64,000 nucleotides of DNA from Mammaliicoccus stepanovicii (GTDB taxonomy: Bacteria; Bacillota; Bacilli; Staphylococcales; Staphylococcaceae), in NCBI RefSeq assembly GCF_002902525.1, contig NZ_PPQZ01000013.1, positions 1 to 64,000 of the forward strand, in the 5' to 3' direction. Shown piece after piece: positions 1 through 9,368 of the stretch (positions are counted from its first letter, which is position 1; each line of letters starts with the position of its first letter). The notes beneath the pieces are model-generated. The model was not told where the DNA came from. It ran no database searches and was given only the letters and a program-made list of their open reading frames with translations. The position numbers and the translations under genes were made by a program.

Positions 1-35
1 ATTGTATACTTGTTATTCTGTCTATAGTTTCTCAT
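1..35 (-). CDS. 5' end of an unidentified gene (partial)
   Basis: An ATG at 35-33 reads leftward out of the window as M-R-N-Y-R-Q-N-N-K-Y-T. It is preceded by a strong ribosome site (AGGAGG, 44-49) eight bases upstream, so this is very probably a true gene start. Only eleven codons are visible, so the product cannot be named. In staphylococci mreC and mreD lie near radC, which makes a cell-shape gene possible, but the visible residues do not prove it. Confidence 0.6.
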   Translation of the reverse strand, partial: MRNYRQNNKYT

Positions 36-126
36 TGTCACTACCTCCTTTCTTTATAAATTTAAATTAATCATATTATGATATCTTATTAAAGTCAACA
101 CAATTTTCAAAAAATTCCAACATTAT

Positions 127-405
127 CTATTTGTTTAATAATTTTTGTAAAAATAATATTGTTAATGAAACCAATATTCCCCATACTACACTTGCTCCAA
201 TTGAAGCAATTACAAACATAAAACTTAAACCATCATGCTTACTTGTTAAAGTATTGATAATGGAAGCAAAAGTCATTCCCAAAATGCTCAATGCAAATAA
301 TATTATAAAGTCTTTCCTGTTAATCTTCTGTTTACTTTTTCTTTGGAAAATCGAAATAATATAAAGTACTGGCAAAATCACTAAAATAAATGTAATAATT
401 TGCAA
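127..405 (-). CDS. small membrane protein of unknown function
   Basis: The protein is about 92 residues and has three hydrophobic, probably membrane-spanning segments: one at the N-terminus, one in the middle and one near the C-terminus. A basic loop rich in Lys and Arg follows the first segment. I chose the TTG at 405-403 because the only ribosome site (AGGAG, 414-418) is eight bases ahead of it; upstream TTG codons in the same frame overlap or crowd that site. The gene lies downstream of radC on the same strand. I do not recognise the family and assign no function. Confidence 0.6.
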   Translation of the reverse strand: MQIITFILVILPVLYIISIFQRKSKQKINRKDFIILFALSILGMTFASIINTLTSKHDGLSFMFVIASIGASVVWGILVSLTILFLQKLLNK

Positions 406-449
406 CTTCAAAACTCCTGTCAATATTTTACTTATATTATACCATTCAA

Positions 450-1172
450 TTAAGGAATTGGTTCATTTAAATCTAAATCAATTTCTTCATTTGATATATA
501 CTCTTCTTCAAAAATACTGACAAATTTACCATCACCTATTATGATGTGGTCTAACAAATTTATTCCCATTAAGTTACAACAATATAAAAGCCGCTTCGTT
601 GTTTTAATATCTTCTAATGATGGTGTGGGATCGCCACTCGGATGATTATGTACAATAACAATAGAAGCTGCTGAATGTTTGATTGCTTCTCTCAATAAAT
701 CTCTTGGATGAACAACTGCCATATCGAGTGATCCAATGAATATAGATTGCTCATGTATGATTTGATTCTTAGTGTTGAGTAATAATGCCACAAAATGTTC
801 TTGTTTCAAATATCTTAACTTCTCCATTAAGTAATTAGCCACATCTTTCGGTTCATTAATTTCATATTTATCGAGTATCGTATTCATGTGCATTCTTTTA
901 GCAAATTCTATTACAGCCAGAATAGTTAATGCTTTCTTCTCACCAATTCCATTCACTGATTGTAATTCCGCTAAAGTTAAAAATCTTAACTCTCTCATGT
1001 TATGAACTAAATTCAGGACATGATTTGCACACTCTAAACTTGAAAACTGTTTACTACCAGAGTTAATAATAATTGCTAATAACTCTCTATTTGAAAGCTT
1101 ATCTGGTCCATATAATTTAAGACGTTCTCTCGGCTTATCTTCTTCTTGCAAATCTCTAATCTTAATCGACAT
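450..1172 (-). CDS. radC: RadC family JAB/MPN-domain protein
   Basis: The 240-residue protein has the usual RadC layout. A helix-hairpin-helix region (VNGIGEKKA, about 73-81) is followed by a C-terminal JAB/MPN metalloprotease-like domain with the metal motif HNHPSGDPTPSLED at about 175-188 (His175, His177, Asp188). The family was once linked to DNA repair, but its biochemical role is not settled. An AGGAGG site stands just before the ATG at 1172. The gene starts nine bases after comC ends, so the two are probably co-transcribed, as in other staphylococci. Length and motifs are intact. Confidence 0.93.
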   Translation of the reverse strand: MSIKIRDLQEEDKPRERLKLYGPDKLSNRELLAIIINSGSKQFSSLECANHVLNLVHNMRELRFLTLAELQSVNGIGEKKALTILAVIEFAKRMHMNTILDKYEINEPKDVANYLMEKLRYLKQEHFVALLLNTKNQIIHEQSIFIGSLDMAVVHPRDLLREAIKHSAASIVIVHNHPSGDPTPSLEDIKTTKRLLYCCNLMGINLLDHIIIGDGKFVSIFEEEYISNEEIDLDLNEPIP

Positions 1173-1181
1173 AATACCCTC

Positions 1182-1886
1182 CTAAAAACATAAAAATATT
1201 TGATTTTTAATATTGAAAACTACTATAGTTGCTGTTGCAATAAAAGGTACTAAAGGTACACATTTCAACCTTGTTTTGCGCATTAACATATGAATTAGCA
1301 CATATAAGCCAGCAGCAAAAAACGTAAACGTGAAAATAAGTAAAAACTGATACCAATCCATTATCAGTGACATGATAGACAATAATTTAATATCTCCATA
1401 ACCAATCCCTTTATTTGATATAAAATACAACACATGTAGCATAAATATGATGTAACATGAACTTTGGAAATGAATTTGTGAATGTGCGAACATTACAATT
1501 TCAACGATCAACATAACAAATAGCATATGGTTAGGTATAACTAAACATTTAATATCGTAGAATGAAAGCGGTATTAAAAATATCATTAACAGGTAATATA
1601 ATTTTGTTTCATCCAATAAAGGTGAAAAAACAGGCAATAAAAATAACAATCCTAAAAGTATTTCAACAATCAACAAATCCCGTGGTATCTTCGCATGACA
1701 ATAGCGACACCTTCCATTTAAATATAGAAAACTTGCTATAGGTATTAAATCAAGAAATTTTAATTTATGTTCACAAGTCATACACTTTGAACGTTTAGTT
1801 AAAACTGAAAAATTAATATTTGATATGCAAACAAAATGGTACATGAAGCTCGCCATACAAATACCCAATACAAACAAAATCAGCAT
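1182..1886 (-). CDS. comC: prepilin peptidase / N-methyltransferase ComC
   Basis: This 234-residue polytopic membrane protein is a type IV prepilin peptidase. Such enzymes remove the leader of ComGC-like pseudopilins and methylate the new N-terminus. The N-terminal domain has the paired Cys-x2-Cys motifs (Cys35/Cys38 and Cys60/Cys63). The two catalytic aspartates are visible in SFYDIK (Asp111) and GIGYGD (Asp165). About seven hydrophobic segments follow. Its partner is expected to be the comG operon, which is not in this window. It is co-directional with radC just downstream. Nothing suggests truncation. Confidence 0.92.
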   Translation of the reverse strand: MLILFVLGICMASFMYHFVCISNINFSVLTKRSKCMTCEHKLKFLDLIPIASFLYLNGRCRYCHAKIPRDLLIVEILLGLLFLLPVFSPLLDETKLYYLLMIFLIPLSFYDIKCLVIPNHMLFVMLIVEIVMFAHSQIHFQSSCYIIFMLHVLYFISNKGIGYGDIKLLSIMSLIMDWYQFLLIFTFTFFAAGLYVLIHMLMRKTRLKCVPLVPFIATATIVVFNIKNQIFLCF

Positions 1887-2121
1887 GAGGATTCATCCCT
1901 TTCATTTATATATATCAATATAGCAAAAGTCATATAAATGGCCTAATTACATAATTTCAAATAAAACATGTTAAAATTCTATAAATCACATCATCCTAAA
2001 CAGAAATTCAGAATAAATATATACGTATTGAGTCATTTTTGATTTTACATATATATTGAATATATTGGGGCTTCTGAGAAAAGTATACATAGGCTAAATG
2101 AAATATTTGTAGTTCAAAAAA

Positions 2122-2161
2122 GCAAGCAGAAATCGAATTTTATCGAAAAGATTCCGCTTGC
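2122..2161. repeat. inverted repeat / hairpin element
   Basis: GCAAGC at the left pairs with GCTTGC at the right, and the match continues inward through GAAATC/GATTC with one bulge and a mismatch. The loop is about 15 bases. It is enclosed by a weaker outer pair (TTCTGA/TCAGAA). There is no T-run at either side, so it is not an obvious terminator. Confidence 0.5.
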
Positions 2162-2234
2162 CCACTTCAGAAAAACTAATTAGAATTTAAAACCTTTATT
2201 TAAAGCTTATTTCAGTTTAGCACTATAAAGTAAG

Positions 2235-2260
2235 GTTGAGATGAATCCAAATATCTCAAC
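2235..2260. terminator. hairpin after yfcC
   Basis: GTTGAGAT (2235-2242) pairs with ATCTCAAC (2253-2260) across a ten-base loop, 36 bases beyond the yfcC stop codon. The T-rich side is better in the plus direction (TCATTTTTA), so efficiency for yfcC on the minus strand is uncertain. Confidence 0.45.
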
Positions 2261-2295
2261 TCATTTTTATTGCAATAATGCTCATAATATTATTA

Positions 2296-3693
2296 TCAAT
2301 ATCCAAGCGCCAGTGCGATAAATATACCCACTAAGCAAATGACTACCCATATCAACAATAATTTCCAAATAAATTTTACCCATTGAATATATGAAATACC
2401 GGCAACTGCTAATCCCCCCATTAAAGATGCTGAAGTAGGAAATATACTATTACTCACTGCATCACCATATTGAAAGGCTAAAACTGCCATTTGACGATTA
2501 ATACTTAAAATATCAGATATAGGAACCATTAAAGGCATGGTAGTCATGGCCTGACCTGATCCTGAAGGGATAAAGAAGTTTAATATCATCTGAATGATAA
2601 ACATCGTACCTACTGTTATACTTGCCGGTAAATCCTGAATTGTATTTGTGAGATAATAAACAATTGTGTCGATTATCTTTCCATTTTCAAGAACGACTAC
2701 GATACCTTTAGCAAACCCAACAATCAGTGCACCAAATAAAATTGATTTCATACCATCAATAAGTGCATCAAAAGTTCCATTAAATCCTAACCCACCTATA
2801 AATCCAGCAAAAAGACCAGCCAATAAAAAATTGGCACTCATCTCATTGAATGACCATCCAAATTTAAAAATACCATACACATTAAAACAAATTGCAGAGA
2901 TTAAAAGTACAAGACAAATCAACTGTCTCTTTGTAAATCTGCCTATTTCATCTTCATTTTTAGAAATATGACGTGCTTCTTGTTCTAAATCATAAACTAA
3001 GCTTTTAGTTGGATCTTGTTTGATTTTCCGACCGTACATCATGACATAAATGATGCCAACAATTAAAATACAAATATATATAATCGTTCTGAATTCCCAA
3101 CCAGAAAACAGAGGAATTTCAGCGATTTTTTGTGCAATTCCAACGGTAAATGGATTTAACATGCCACCTAGAAATCCTGCGGCTGCTCCCATTATAATCA
3201 TTGCTGCACCAGTCATCGCATCATAACCAACTGCCCTTGCAATTGCGATACCGATAGGCACAAATATTATCGTTTCTTCCGCTAGTCCAATTGAAAATCC
3301 TAACAGAGAGAATATAAACATCGTTAATGGAATCATCAACTTACCATTTTTACCTAAACGATGCATAGCGGCGTTGACACCATTTGTTATGGCCCCCGTT
3401 TCGTGAATAATACCAAAAGCACCACCAACTAGAAATATGTAAAAAATAATATCTGCTCCACTTATTAAACCAGCAGGAATAGATCTAAAAATTTCTAAAA
3501 ATCCAGAAGGTTCACTTGCTACAAAGTGAAATGTACCTGAAACGACCTCTTCTCTATCGTTAATAGTTTTTCGATCAAATTCTCCTGATGGTATAACATA
3601 AGTTAATAAACAACTAATCGCTATTATAAAAATCAAAATAGCATATGTATGCGGATTTTTAAATCTAATTTTGTATTTATTTTTAGTTGTCAT
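2296..3693 (-). CDS. yfcC: YfcC-type membrane carrier (DcuC/YfcC family)
   Basis: This 465-residue protein has about twelve membrane segments and belongs to the YfcC / C4-dicarboxylate anaerobic carrier family of the ion-transporter superfamily. The N-terminus reads FKNPHTYAILI followed by the YVIPSGEF stretch usual in this family. Two inverted halves carry small-residue re-entrant regions such as GAAAGFLGGMLNPFTVGIAQ and PSGSGQAMTTMPLMVP. The substrate is not proven in general; dicarboxylates, dipeptides or basic amino acids have been suggested for relatives. It stands alone between comC and folC with its own flanking non-coding DNA. A ribosome site (AGGGGG) precedes the ATG at 3693. Specificity cannot be read from sequence. 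Confidence 0.8.
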   Translation of the reverse strand: MTTKNKYKIRFKNPHTYAILIFIIAISCLLTYVIPSGEFDRKTINDREEVVSGTFHFVASEPSGFLEIFRSIPAGLISGADIIFYIFLVGGAFGIIHETGAITNGVNAAMHRLGKNGKLMIPLTMFIFSLLGFSIGLAEETIIFVPIGIAIARAVGYDAMTGAAMIIMGAAAGFLGGMLNPFTVGIAQKIAEIPLFSGWEFRTIIYICILIVGIIYVMMYGRKIKQDPTKSLVYDLEQEARHISKNEDEIGRFTKRQLICLVLLISAICFNVYGIFKFGWSFNEMSANFLLAGLFAGFIGGLGFNGTFDALIDGMKSILFGALIVGFAKGIVVVLENGKIIDTIVYYLTNTIQDLPASITVGTMFIIQMILNFFIPSGSGQAMTTMPLMVPISDILSINRQMAVLAFQYGDAVSNSIFPTSASLMGGLAVAGISYIQWVKFIWKLLLIWVVICLVGIFIALALGY

Positions 3694-3807
3694 ATTACAA
3701 CCCCCTATATATTAATATTACACTATTTTTCAGAAAATATTGACAATAAATCAGATATTTCTATTTTGAGGGCAAAAATTTTCGCTTATAAATGTGTCAT
3801 CATCATA

Positions 3808-3858
3808 AAAAATCCATCCTATAAATTAGACATATCATCTAATTATAGAATGGATTTT
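3808..3858 (-). terminator. terminator of valS-folC
   Basis: AAAATCCAT pairs with ATGGATTTT and ATAAATTAGA pairs with TCTAATTAT inside it, making a long stem directly after the folC stop codon. The minus-strand product ends in a short A/T-rich run. Confidence 0.75.
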
Positions 3859-3861
3859 ACT

Positions 3862-5127
3862 TTATATATTTGAAAACAATTTTCTTACTTCACTAATAAA
3901 ATATAAACTACCTGTTACGAAAAGTAATTCACCGTCATATTCATTTATGAACGTGTTATAATCTTCTACTTTTACGACATTAGGATGTTCTATATTTTGA
4001 TATAACGTTTCTATAGACAAAGCCTTAGGAAAATCAAAAGTCGTAACATAAAAACGATTTGTAATTTCTTCTAAACTGTTTAACATCTTACCGATTGGTT
4101 TACCATCTATTGCAGCAAAGAGTATATCAACTTGTTTGTTTGGATAATATTCTCTAATTGTATCTACAAGTGCATCGATGCTTTCTTTGTTATGTGCACC
4201 ATCTACATATATTACCGGATTTTCATTTACTCTTTCGATACGACCTTTCCAAGTAACGTTTTCTATCGCATCTATCATTTTATTAAAGTCTAATTGAATT
4301 AAACCTCTATGATACATTTCTATTAATGCCGTTATCGCTAATGATGCATTTTCATGCTGATGTTTGCCAATCATTTTTAACTGAATGTTTTCAAGTTCAT
4401 AATTTTCATATCGATATGTGAACTCATCATTATCAGAAACTAAATTGATATCTCTATCTAGTTCTAGACCTTTATTATGATGGCTTTCTATTCTATCTCT
4501 AACAAAATGAAGTGCGTCTTTAGGTTTAACTGCATAAACTAATGGAACACTAGGTTTAATGACACCAGCTTTTTCTCTTGCTATATCCATATAAGTGTCA
4601 CCTAATATATTGGTGTGATCTAGTCCAATACTCGTCAACACTGTAATAATAGGTTGAAATACATTTGTAGAATCATTTAAAGCACCTAAGCCAGCTTCTA
4701 CAACTACAAAGTCAACTGGATGAACAGTTCCAAAGTATACAAACATCATTAATGTAATAACTTCAAATTCAGTTGCAGGGCCTAATTCTGTTTCATTATC
4801 TAGTCTTTCTGTAACTGACTTAACAATATCAACTAAATGAATCAATTCCTCGTCATCTATTGGGTTGCCATTTAAGCTTATTCTTTCATTAAAAGTAATA
4901 ATATAAGGAGAAGTAAAAGTCCCAACTTCATAGTTATTTGCCATTAATGCGTCGCGTAAATAACTTACAGTAGAGCCTTTACCATTCGTTCCTACGACAT
5001 GAATGCCTTCAATTTTATCCTGTGGATTATTTAATTGATTGAGCATCCATTCCATTCTTTTAACACCTGGTTTAATTCCAAATTTAGTGCGCTCATGTAT
5101 CCAATTTAAACTATCTAAATAATTCAT
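3862..5127 (-). CDS. folC: folylpolyglutamate synthase / dihydrofolate synthase
   Basis: The 421-residue Mur-ligase-type enzyme adds glutamate to dihydropteroate and to folates in the cytoplasm, using ATP. The P-loop GTNGKGST is at about 46-53. The central ATPase motifs FVVVEAGLGALNDSTN and GLDHTNILG follow, and the C-terminal domain begins near VYVDGAHNKESIDAL. The ATG at 5127 lies nine bases after the valS stop, so folC is the second gene of a valS-folC unit, an arrangement conserved in Bacillus and Staphylococcus. It therefore comes under the valS T-box. Confidence 0.95.
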   Translation of the reverse strand: MNYLDSLNWIHERTKFGIKPGVKRMEWMLNQLNNPQDKIEGIHVVGTNGKGSTVSYLRDALMANNYEVGTFTSPYIITFNERISLNGNPIDDEELIHLVDIVKSVTERLDNETELGPATEFEVITLMMFVYFGTVHPVDFVVVEAGLGALNDSTNVFQPIITVLTSIGLDHTNILGDTYMDIAREKAGVIKPSVPLVYAVKPKDALHFVRDRIESHHNKGLELDRDINLVSDNDEFTYRYENYELENIQLKMIGKHQHENASLAITALIEMYHRGLIQLDFNKMIDAIENVTWKGRIERVNENPVIYVDGAHNKESIDALVDTIREYYPNKQVDILFAAIDGKPIGKMLNSLEEITNRFYVTTFDFPKALSIETLYQNIEHPNVVKVEDYNTFINEYDGELLFVTGSLYFISEVRKLFSNI

Positions 5128-5135
5128 TAGCTTTC

Positions 5136-7766
5136 CTAGCCTTTCAATTGTTCGATTCTTGTTAGTACACCATCATATCTTTCTTGGTATGTCTTTTTCT
5201 TTTCTTTTTCTTCATTGATGATTTTTTCAGGTGCTTTAGATACAAATTTTTCATTGCTTAGCTTTTTGTTTACGCGATCTAATTCTTTTTGCCATTTATT
5301 TAATTCTTGTTCAAGTCTTTCGATTTCTTTATCCATATCGATTAATCCTTCAAGCGGTAAAATGACAGTTGCACCAAATACGACTTCAGTCATTGCTTTT
5401 TCAGGAATATCTATTTTTGTTTCAATTATTAATTCACTTGGATTACAAAAACGTGTTAAGTAATCTTTATTATTTAATAATTGTGATTTAACTTCTTCAT
5501 CTTTAGCTTCGATATGAATTGGTACTTCTTTAGACATTGGTGTATTAACTTCTCTTCTTGCTTGTCTCACTGATTTAATGATTTCAACTAATAATTGCAT
5601 TGAAACTTTACTATTTTCATTTGAAAGTTCTGGTCTTACTTCTGGCCATGAAGCTTGAATAATTGTTTCTCCTTCATGTGGTAATGATTGCCAAATATGT
5701 TCCGTAACAAATGGCATGAATGGATGTAACATACGCATTATTTGATCTAATGTATATGCTAAAACTGATCGTGTCATTTGTTTCTTATCTTCGTCATCTC
5801 CGTTCATTGGTATCTTACTCATTTCGATATACCAATCACAGAATTCATCCCAAATAAAGTTGTATAATGCGCGACCAACTTCACCAAATTCATATTTATC
5901 ACTTAATTCCGTAACATTAGCAATCGTTTCATTTAAACGTGTTAATATCCATTCGTCTGCAACAGATTTTTCACCAGAAAGGTTGATATTTTCATATTTA
6001 AATTTGTCTCCAATATTCATTATACTAAATCTAGAGGCATTCCAAATTTTATTTATAAAGTTCCAAACCGCTTCGACTTTTTCTGTTGAGTAACGAAGGT
6101 CATGTCCTGGAGATGATCCAGTAGCCAAGAAATATCTTAAACTATCAGCACCATACTCTTCTATCACGTCCATCGGGTCTACGCCGTTTCCTAATGACTT
6201 ACTCATTTTTCTACCATCTTCTGCTCTCACTAAACCGTGTAATAAAACATCGTTGAATGGTTTTTGATCAGTAAATTCTAAGCCTTGGAATATCATTCTT
6301 GATACCCAGAAGAATATAATATCATATCCTGTAACCAATGAATTCGTAGGGTAATAACGTTTAAAATCTTCACTGTTTTCATCTGGCCAACCTAAAGTTG
6401 AAAATGGCCATAAAGCTGAACTAAACCATGTGTCTAATACATCCTCATCTTGAGTCCAATTAGCACTGTCACTTGGTGGTTCTTCTCCAACATAAATTTC
6501 ACCAGTTTCATTATGATACCATGCAGGTATTTGATGTCCCCACCATAATTGACGAGAGATTGTCCAATCACGAATATTCTCCATCCATCTATTAAATGTA
6601 CCTTCAAAACGATCCGGTACAAAATTAATGCGATTATCTGTTTCTTGATTTGCTAATGCTTGTTTAGCTAAAGGTTCCATTTTAACGAACCATTGTGTTG
6701 ATAAATACGGTTCTACAACTGCACCACTACGTTCTGAATGACCTACTGAATGTACATGTTCTTCTATCTTAACTAATTCACCTGAATTCTTTAAGTCTTC
6801 AACTAATTGTTTACGACATTCGAATCGATCAAGTCCTGCATATTTACCGGCAAATTCATTCATAGTGCCATCTTCATTCATAACATTAATTTTCTCTAAT
6901 TGATGTCTTTCTCCTATTTCAAAGTCATTAGGATCATGTGCTGGTGTAACTTTCATTGCACCACTACCAAATTCCATGTCTACATAATCATCTGCAATGA
7001 TAGGTAATTCTCTTTCAATTATAGGTAACATAACTGTTTTGCCTATTAAATTTTTATAACGCTCATCATCTGGATTTACCACAATTGCAGTGTCACCCAA
7101 CATTGTTTCTGGACGAGTAGTAGCTATTTCAATGGAACCTTCACCATTACTAAATGGATATTCAATATGATAAAAATGACCTGTAATATCTTCATGTATA
7201 ACTTCGATGTCTGATATTGCAGTCTTAGTTTGTGGATCCCAGTTTATAATTCTTTCACCACGATAAATTAAACCTTTATTGTACATATCAACAAAGACTT
7301 TTTTTACTGCTTGAGAAAGACCTTCATCTAACGTAAATCTTTCACGGCTATAATCTAAACCTAAACCTAATTTAGCCCATTGTGCTCTAATGAAATCTGC
7401 ATATTCTTCTTTCCAATTCCATGCATGTTCTAAGAATTTTTCTCGTCCAATATCATGTCTTGTAATACCTTGTTCATTAAGTCTAGCTTCTACTTTAGCT
7501 TGAGTTGCTATACCTGCATGGTCCATACCAGGTAAATACAAAGTGTCATAACCTTGCATTCTCTTCATTCTTGTCAAAATATCTTGTAACGTTGTATCCC
7601 ATGCATGACCTAAATGTAATTTCCCAGTTACATTTGGAGGTGGAATAACAATTGTATACGTTTCTTTATCTTTATCTTCACTTGGTTTGAAGTAATCATT
7701 ATCTAACCATTTTTGATAACGACCTTCTTCAACTTTCTTCGGATTATATTTAGATTCCATTTCCAT
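5136..7766 (-). CDS. valS: valyl-tRNA synthetase
   Basis: The 876-residue class I synthetase charges tRNA-Val. The HIGH-type motif HLGH is at 51-54 after PPPNVTGK, and KMSKS is at 520-524. The editing domain that hydrolyses mischarged Thr-tRNA lies between them ([13 protein letters not shown], about 215-227). The C-terminus is the coiled-coil arm (about 810-876, rich in Glu and Lys). The start at 7766 has AAGGAG eight bases upstream; the second ATG six bases on is less well spaced. A T-box leader stands upstream and folC follows directly. Confidence 0.98.
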   Translation of the reverse strand: MEMESKYNPKKVEEGRYQKWLDNDYFKPSEDKDKETYTIVIPPPNVTGKLHLGHAWDTTLQDILTRMKRMQGYDTLYLPGMDHAGIATQAKVEARLNEQGITRHDIGREKFLEHAWNWKEEYADFIRAQWAKLGLGLDYSRERFTLDEGLSQAVKKVFVDMYNKGLIYRGERIINWDPQTKTAISDIEVIHEDITGHFYHIEYPFSNGEGSIEIATTRPETMLGDTAIVVNPDDERYKNLIGKTVMLPIIERELPIIADDYVDMEFGSGAMKVTPAHDPNDFEIGERHQLEKINVMNEDGTMNEFAGKYAGLDRFECRKQLVEDLKNSGELVKIEEHVHSVGHSERSGAVVEPYLSTQWFVKMEPLAKQALANQETDNRINFVPDRFEGTFNRWMENIRDWTISRQLWWGHQIPAWYHNETGEIYVGEEPPSDSANWTQDEDVLDTWFSSALWPFSTLGWPDENSEDFKRYYPTNSLVTGYDIIFFWVSRMIFQGLEFTDQKPFNDVLLHGLVRAEDGRKMSKSLGNGVDPMDVIEEYGADSLRYFLATGSSPGHDLRYSTEKVEAVWNFINKIWNASRFSIMNIGDKFKYENINLSGEKSVADEWILTRLNETIANVTELSDKYEFGEVGRALYNFIWDEFCDWYIEMSKIPMNGDDEDKKQMTRSVLAYTLDQIMRMLHPFMPFVTEHIWQSLPHEGETIIQASWPEVRPELSNENSKVSMQLLVEIIKSVRQARREVNTPMSKEVPIHIEAKDEEVKSQLLNNKDYLTRFCNPSELIIETKIDIPEKAMTEVVFGATVILPLEGLIDMDKEIERLEQELNKWQKELDRVNKKLSNEKFVSKAPEKIINEEKEKKKTYQERYDGVLTRIEQLKG

Positions 7767-7789
7767 TTAAATCACTCCTTTAAAATATA

Positions 7790-8015
7790 AAAAATCCGCC
7801 CTATAAACATAGGACGGATAAGACCGTGGTACCACCTAAATTCAATATAAATCATTATATTGCACTCTAACGATTATCGCTCGCACACGCATTAACCTAC
7901 TTTGTTTCAATTAACGTTCTCATTAAGGCTACCTTCAATCATGAATACTATGCATTCACACCAACCATGCACTCTCTATAAATAGTCAATGACCTACTCT
8001 TCCTTGATAAATATT
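7790..8015 (-). promoter_or_regulatory. T-box leader of valS
   Basis: The transcribed strand carries the T-box core AGGTGGTACC (7828-7837), whose TGGT would pair with the ACCA end of uncharged tRNA-Val. A terminator helix follows at 7794-7819 (ATCCG...CGGAT) with a run of T. At the far end a GAGTA-type Stem I element lies near 7990-8003. GTA in the run GAAGGTAGCC could be the specifier codon, but this is tentative. Uncharged tRNA-Val should promote read-through into valS-folC. Confidence 0.88.
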
Positions 8016-8080
8016 TAATTAACTTAATAATATAAGTTGTTACTATATAAGTCAATATTGATTCAAATTTATTTCCATAT

Positions 8081-9139
8081 TTATCTAGTGCGTTTTGTTA
8101 AAAATATTTTTATTAATGGTGCAATGATCAATAAAATAAAGAATATCCTAAATATATGATAACTAGAAATCATCGCTACATCCCCACCTGTTTCTAGAGC
8201 TACAACTATGATTTGTGCCATTCCACCAGGTGCAGCACTTAAAAATAAATCATTGATATTATCATTGATAAATAACTGAAATAGAAATACTAGCAAAAAT
8301 GCACCAACAATAAGTGAAATATTTTGAAATGCAATCGCAAAAATTGTTTTCTTATTTAAATTATTTATTAAATCTGCAATTTGTACACCTATCCTTATAC
8401 CAAATAAAATTTGTGCAAATATAATAAATTCATAATTAAGTGTAAACACTTGTCCAGTTGATAAATTCCAAGTTAATAAGATAAAAATTGGAGCAAGCAA
8501 TTGTGGAACAGGTATGCGGAGCCTATTAAATATGATAAACAGGACTATAATCCCAATTAAGATTATGAGTAAGCCTTGTATATTAAGTACATGGAATATA
8601 GAGGGAGCTTTGGTTATTTGTTCTGCTTTATCACTTTTATCACTGAATATTGCAGAAATAATCGGTACGAGTATGACAACAAACATGATTCTTGATGTTT
8701 GCGTTAAAGTTACTATGAGTAAGTCTGCTTTCTTATTCTCTTCTGCCATAACAACCATTTGACTTAATGCGCCTGGTATTGCACTTAGTAGTGCTGTTTC
8801 AAATGTGACACCTGCGATTTTTTTAAATATCACTGACACTAATAATGCAATAATCAAAATAAAAACAGACATCAAAACAATCTGTAACCACTCTTGTTTA
8901 ATATCATTTAATACTACTGGTGTAAATGTAGAACCCATCTGTACACCTAAAATTAATAACCCTAAATTCCCTAACCATACTGGCCATATAACTTTCTTTT
9001 TCAGTAGTTTGATAACAATTAAACTAGCCAATATCGGACCGAATAACCATGGTAATATCATATGGATACTTTGAAGAATTAACCCAAGGGCAATCGCTAG
9101 AACACTAACAATTAATATACTCCATTTATTTTGGTTCAT
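8081..9139 (-). CDS. AbrB-family integral membrane protein
   Basis: The 352-residue protein has about ten hydrophobic segments and two similar halves. Each half has a glycine/proline-rich piece typical of the family formerly called ammonia monooxygenase/AbrB duplication: PWLFGPILASLI and FETALLSAIPGALSQMVVMAEE in the first, and LFLSAAPGGMAQIIVVALETGGDVA in the second. The AbrB name is historical; it is not the AbrB transition-state regulator. The substrate is unknown. It lies between the cnt operon terminator and the valS leader on the same strand, with about 230 bp separating it from cntE. Confidence 0.75.
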   Translation of the reverse strand: MNQNKWSILIVSVLAIALGLILQSIHMILPWLFGPILASLIVIKLLKKKVIWPVWLGNLGLLILGVQMGSTFTPVVLNDIKQEWLQIVLMSVFILIIALLVSVIFKKIAGVTFETALLSAIPGALSQMVVMAEENKKADLLIVTLTQTSRIMFVVILVPIISAIFSDKSDKAEQITKAPSIFHVLNIQGLLIILIGIIVLFIIFNRLRIPVPQLLAPIFILLTWNLSTGQVFTLNYEFIIFAQILFGIRIGVQIADLINNLNKKTIFAIAFQNISLIVGAFLLVFLFQLFINDNINDLFLSAAPGGMAQIIVVALETGGDVAMISSYHIFRIFFILLIIAPLIKIFLTKRTR

Positions 9140-9238
9140 AACTTAACACCTCATATAAATTATATCACTAATATGGATTATATTTTACCCAACAACACAA
9201 TTTATATAATAGAAACAGATGAATTTATAGACGTAAAA

Positions 9239-9287
9239 AAACTGATAAATCTTAATGAATATATCCATTCACAAGATTTATCAGTTT
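9239..9287 (-). terminator. terminator of the cnt operon
   Basis: AAACTGATAAATCTT pairs without mismatch with AAGATTTATCAGTTT around a 19-base loop. The minus-strand transcript then runs into a T tract (TTTTTTTAC). It lies about 80 bases beyond cntE and before the AbrB-family gene. Confidence 0.85.
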
Positions 9288-9368
9288 CGATGTATTAAAG
9301 CATTCCCAACTTTAATACTTAATCTATAAATATTAACCCGTTCCCTTAAAACTAAATTATATTTCGAA

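Larger units (their letters stand above)
1887..2295. other. gene-free interval with inverted repeats
   Basis: No open frame here has a ribosome site. The stretch holds two nested inverted repeats: an outer TTCTGA (2072-2077) / TCAGAA (2167-2172), and an inner near-palindrome GCAAGC...GCTTGC (2122-2161). A simple hairpin lies nearer to yfcC (2235-2260). The comC promoter should lie near 1890-1960 but is not distinct. Confidence 0.5.
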
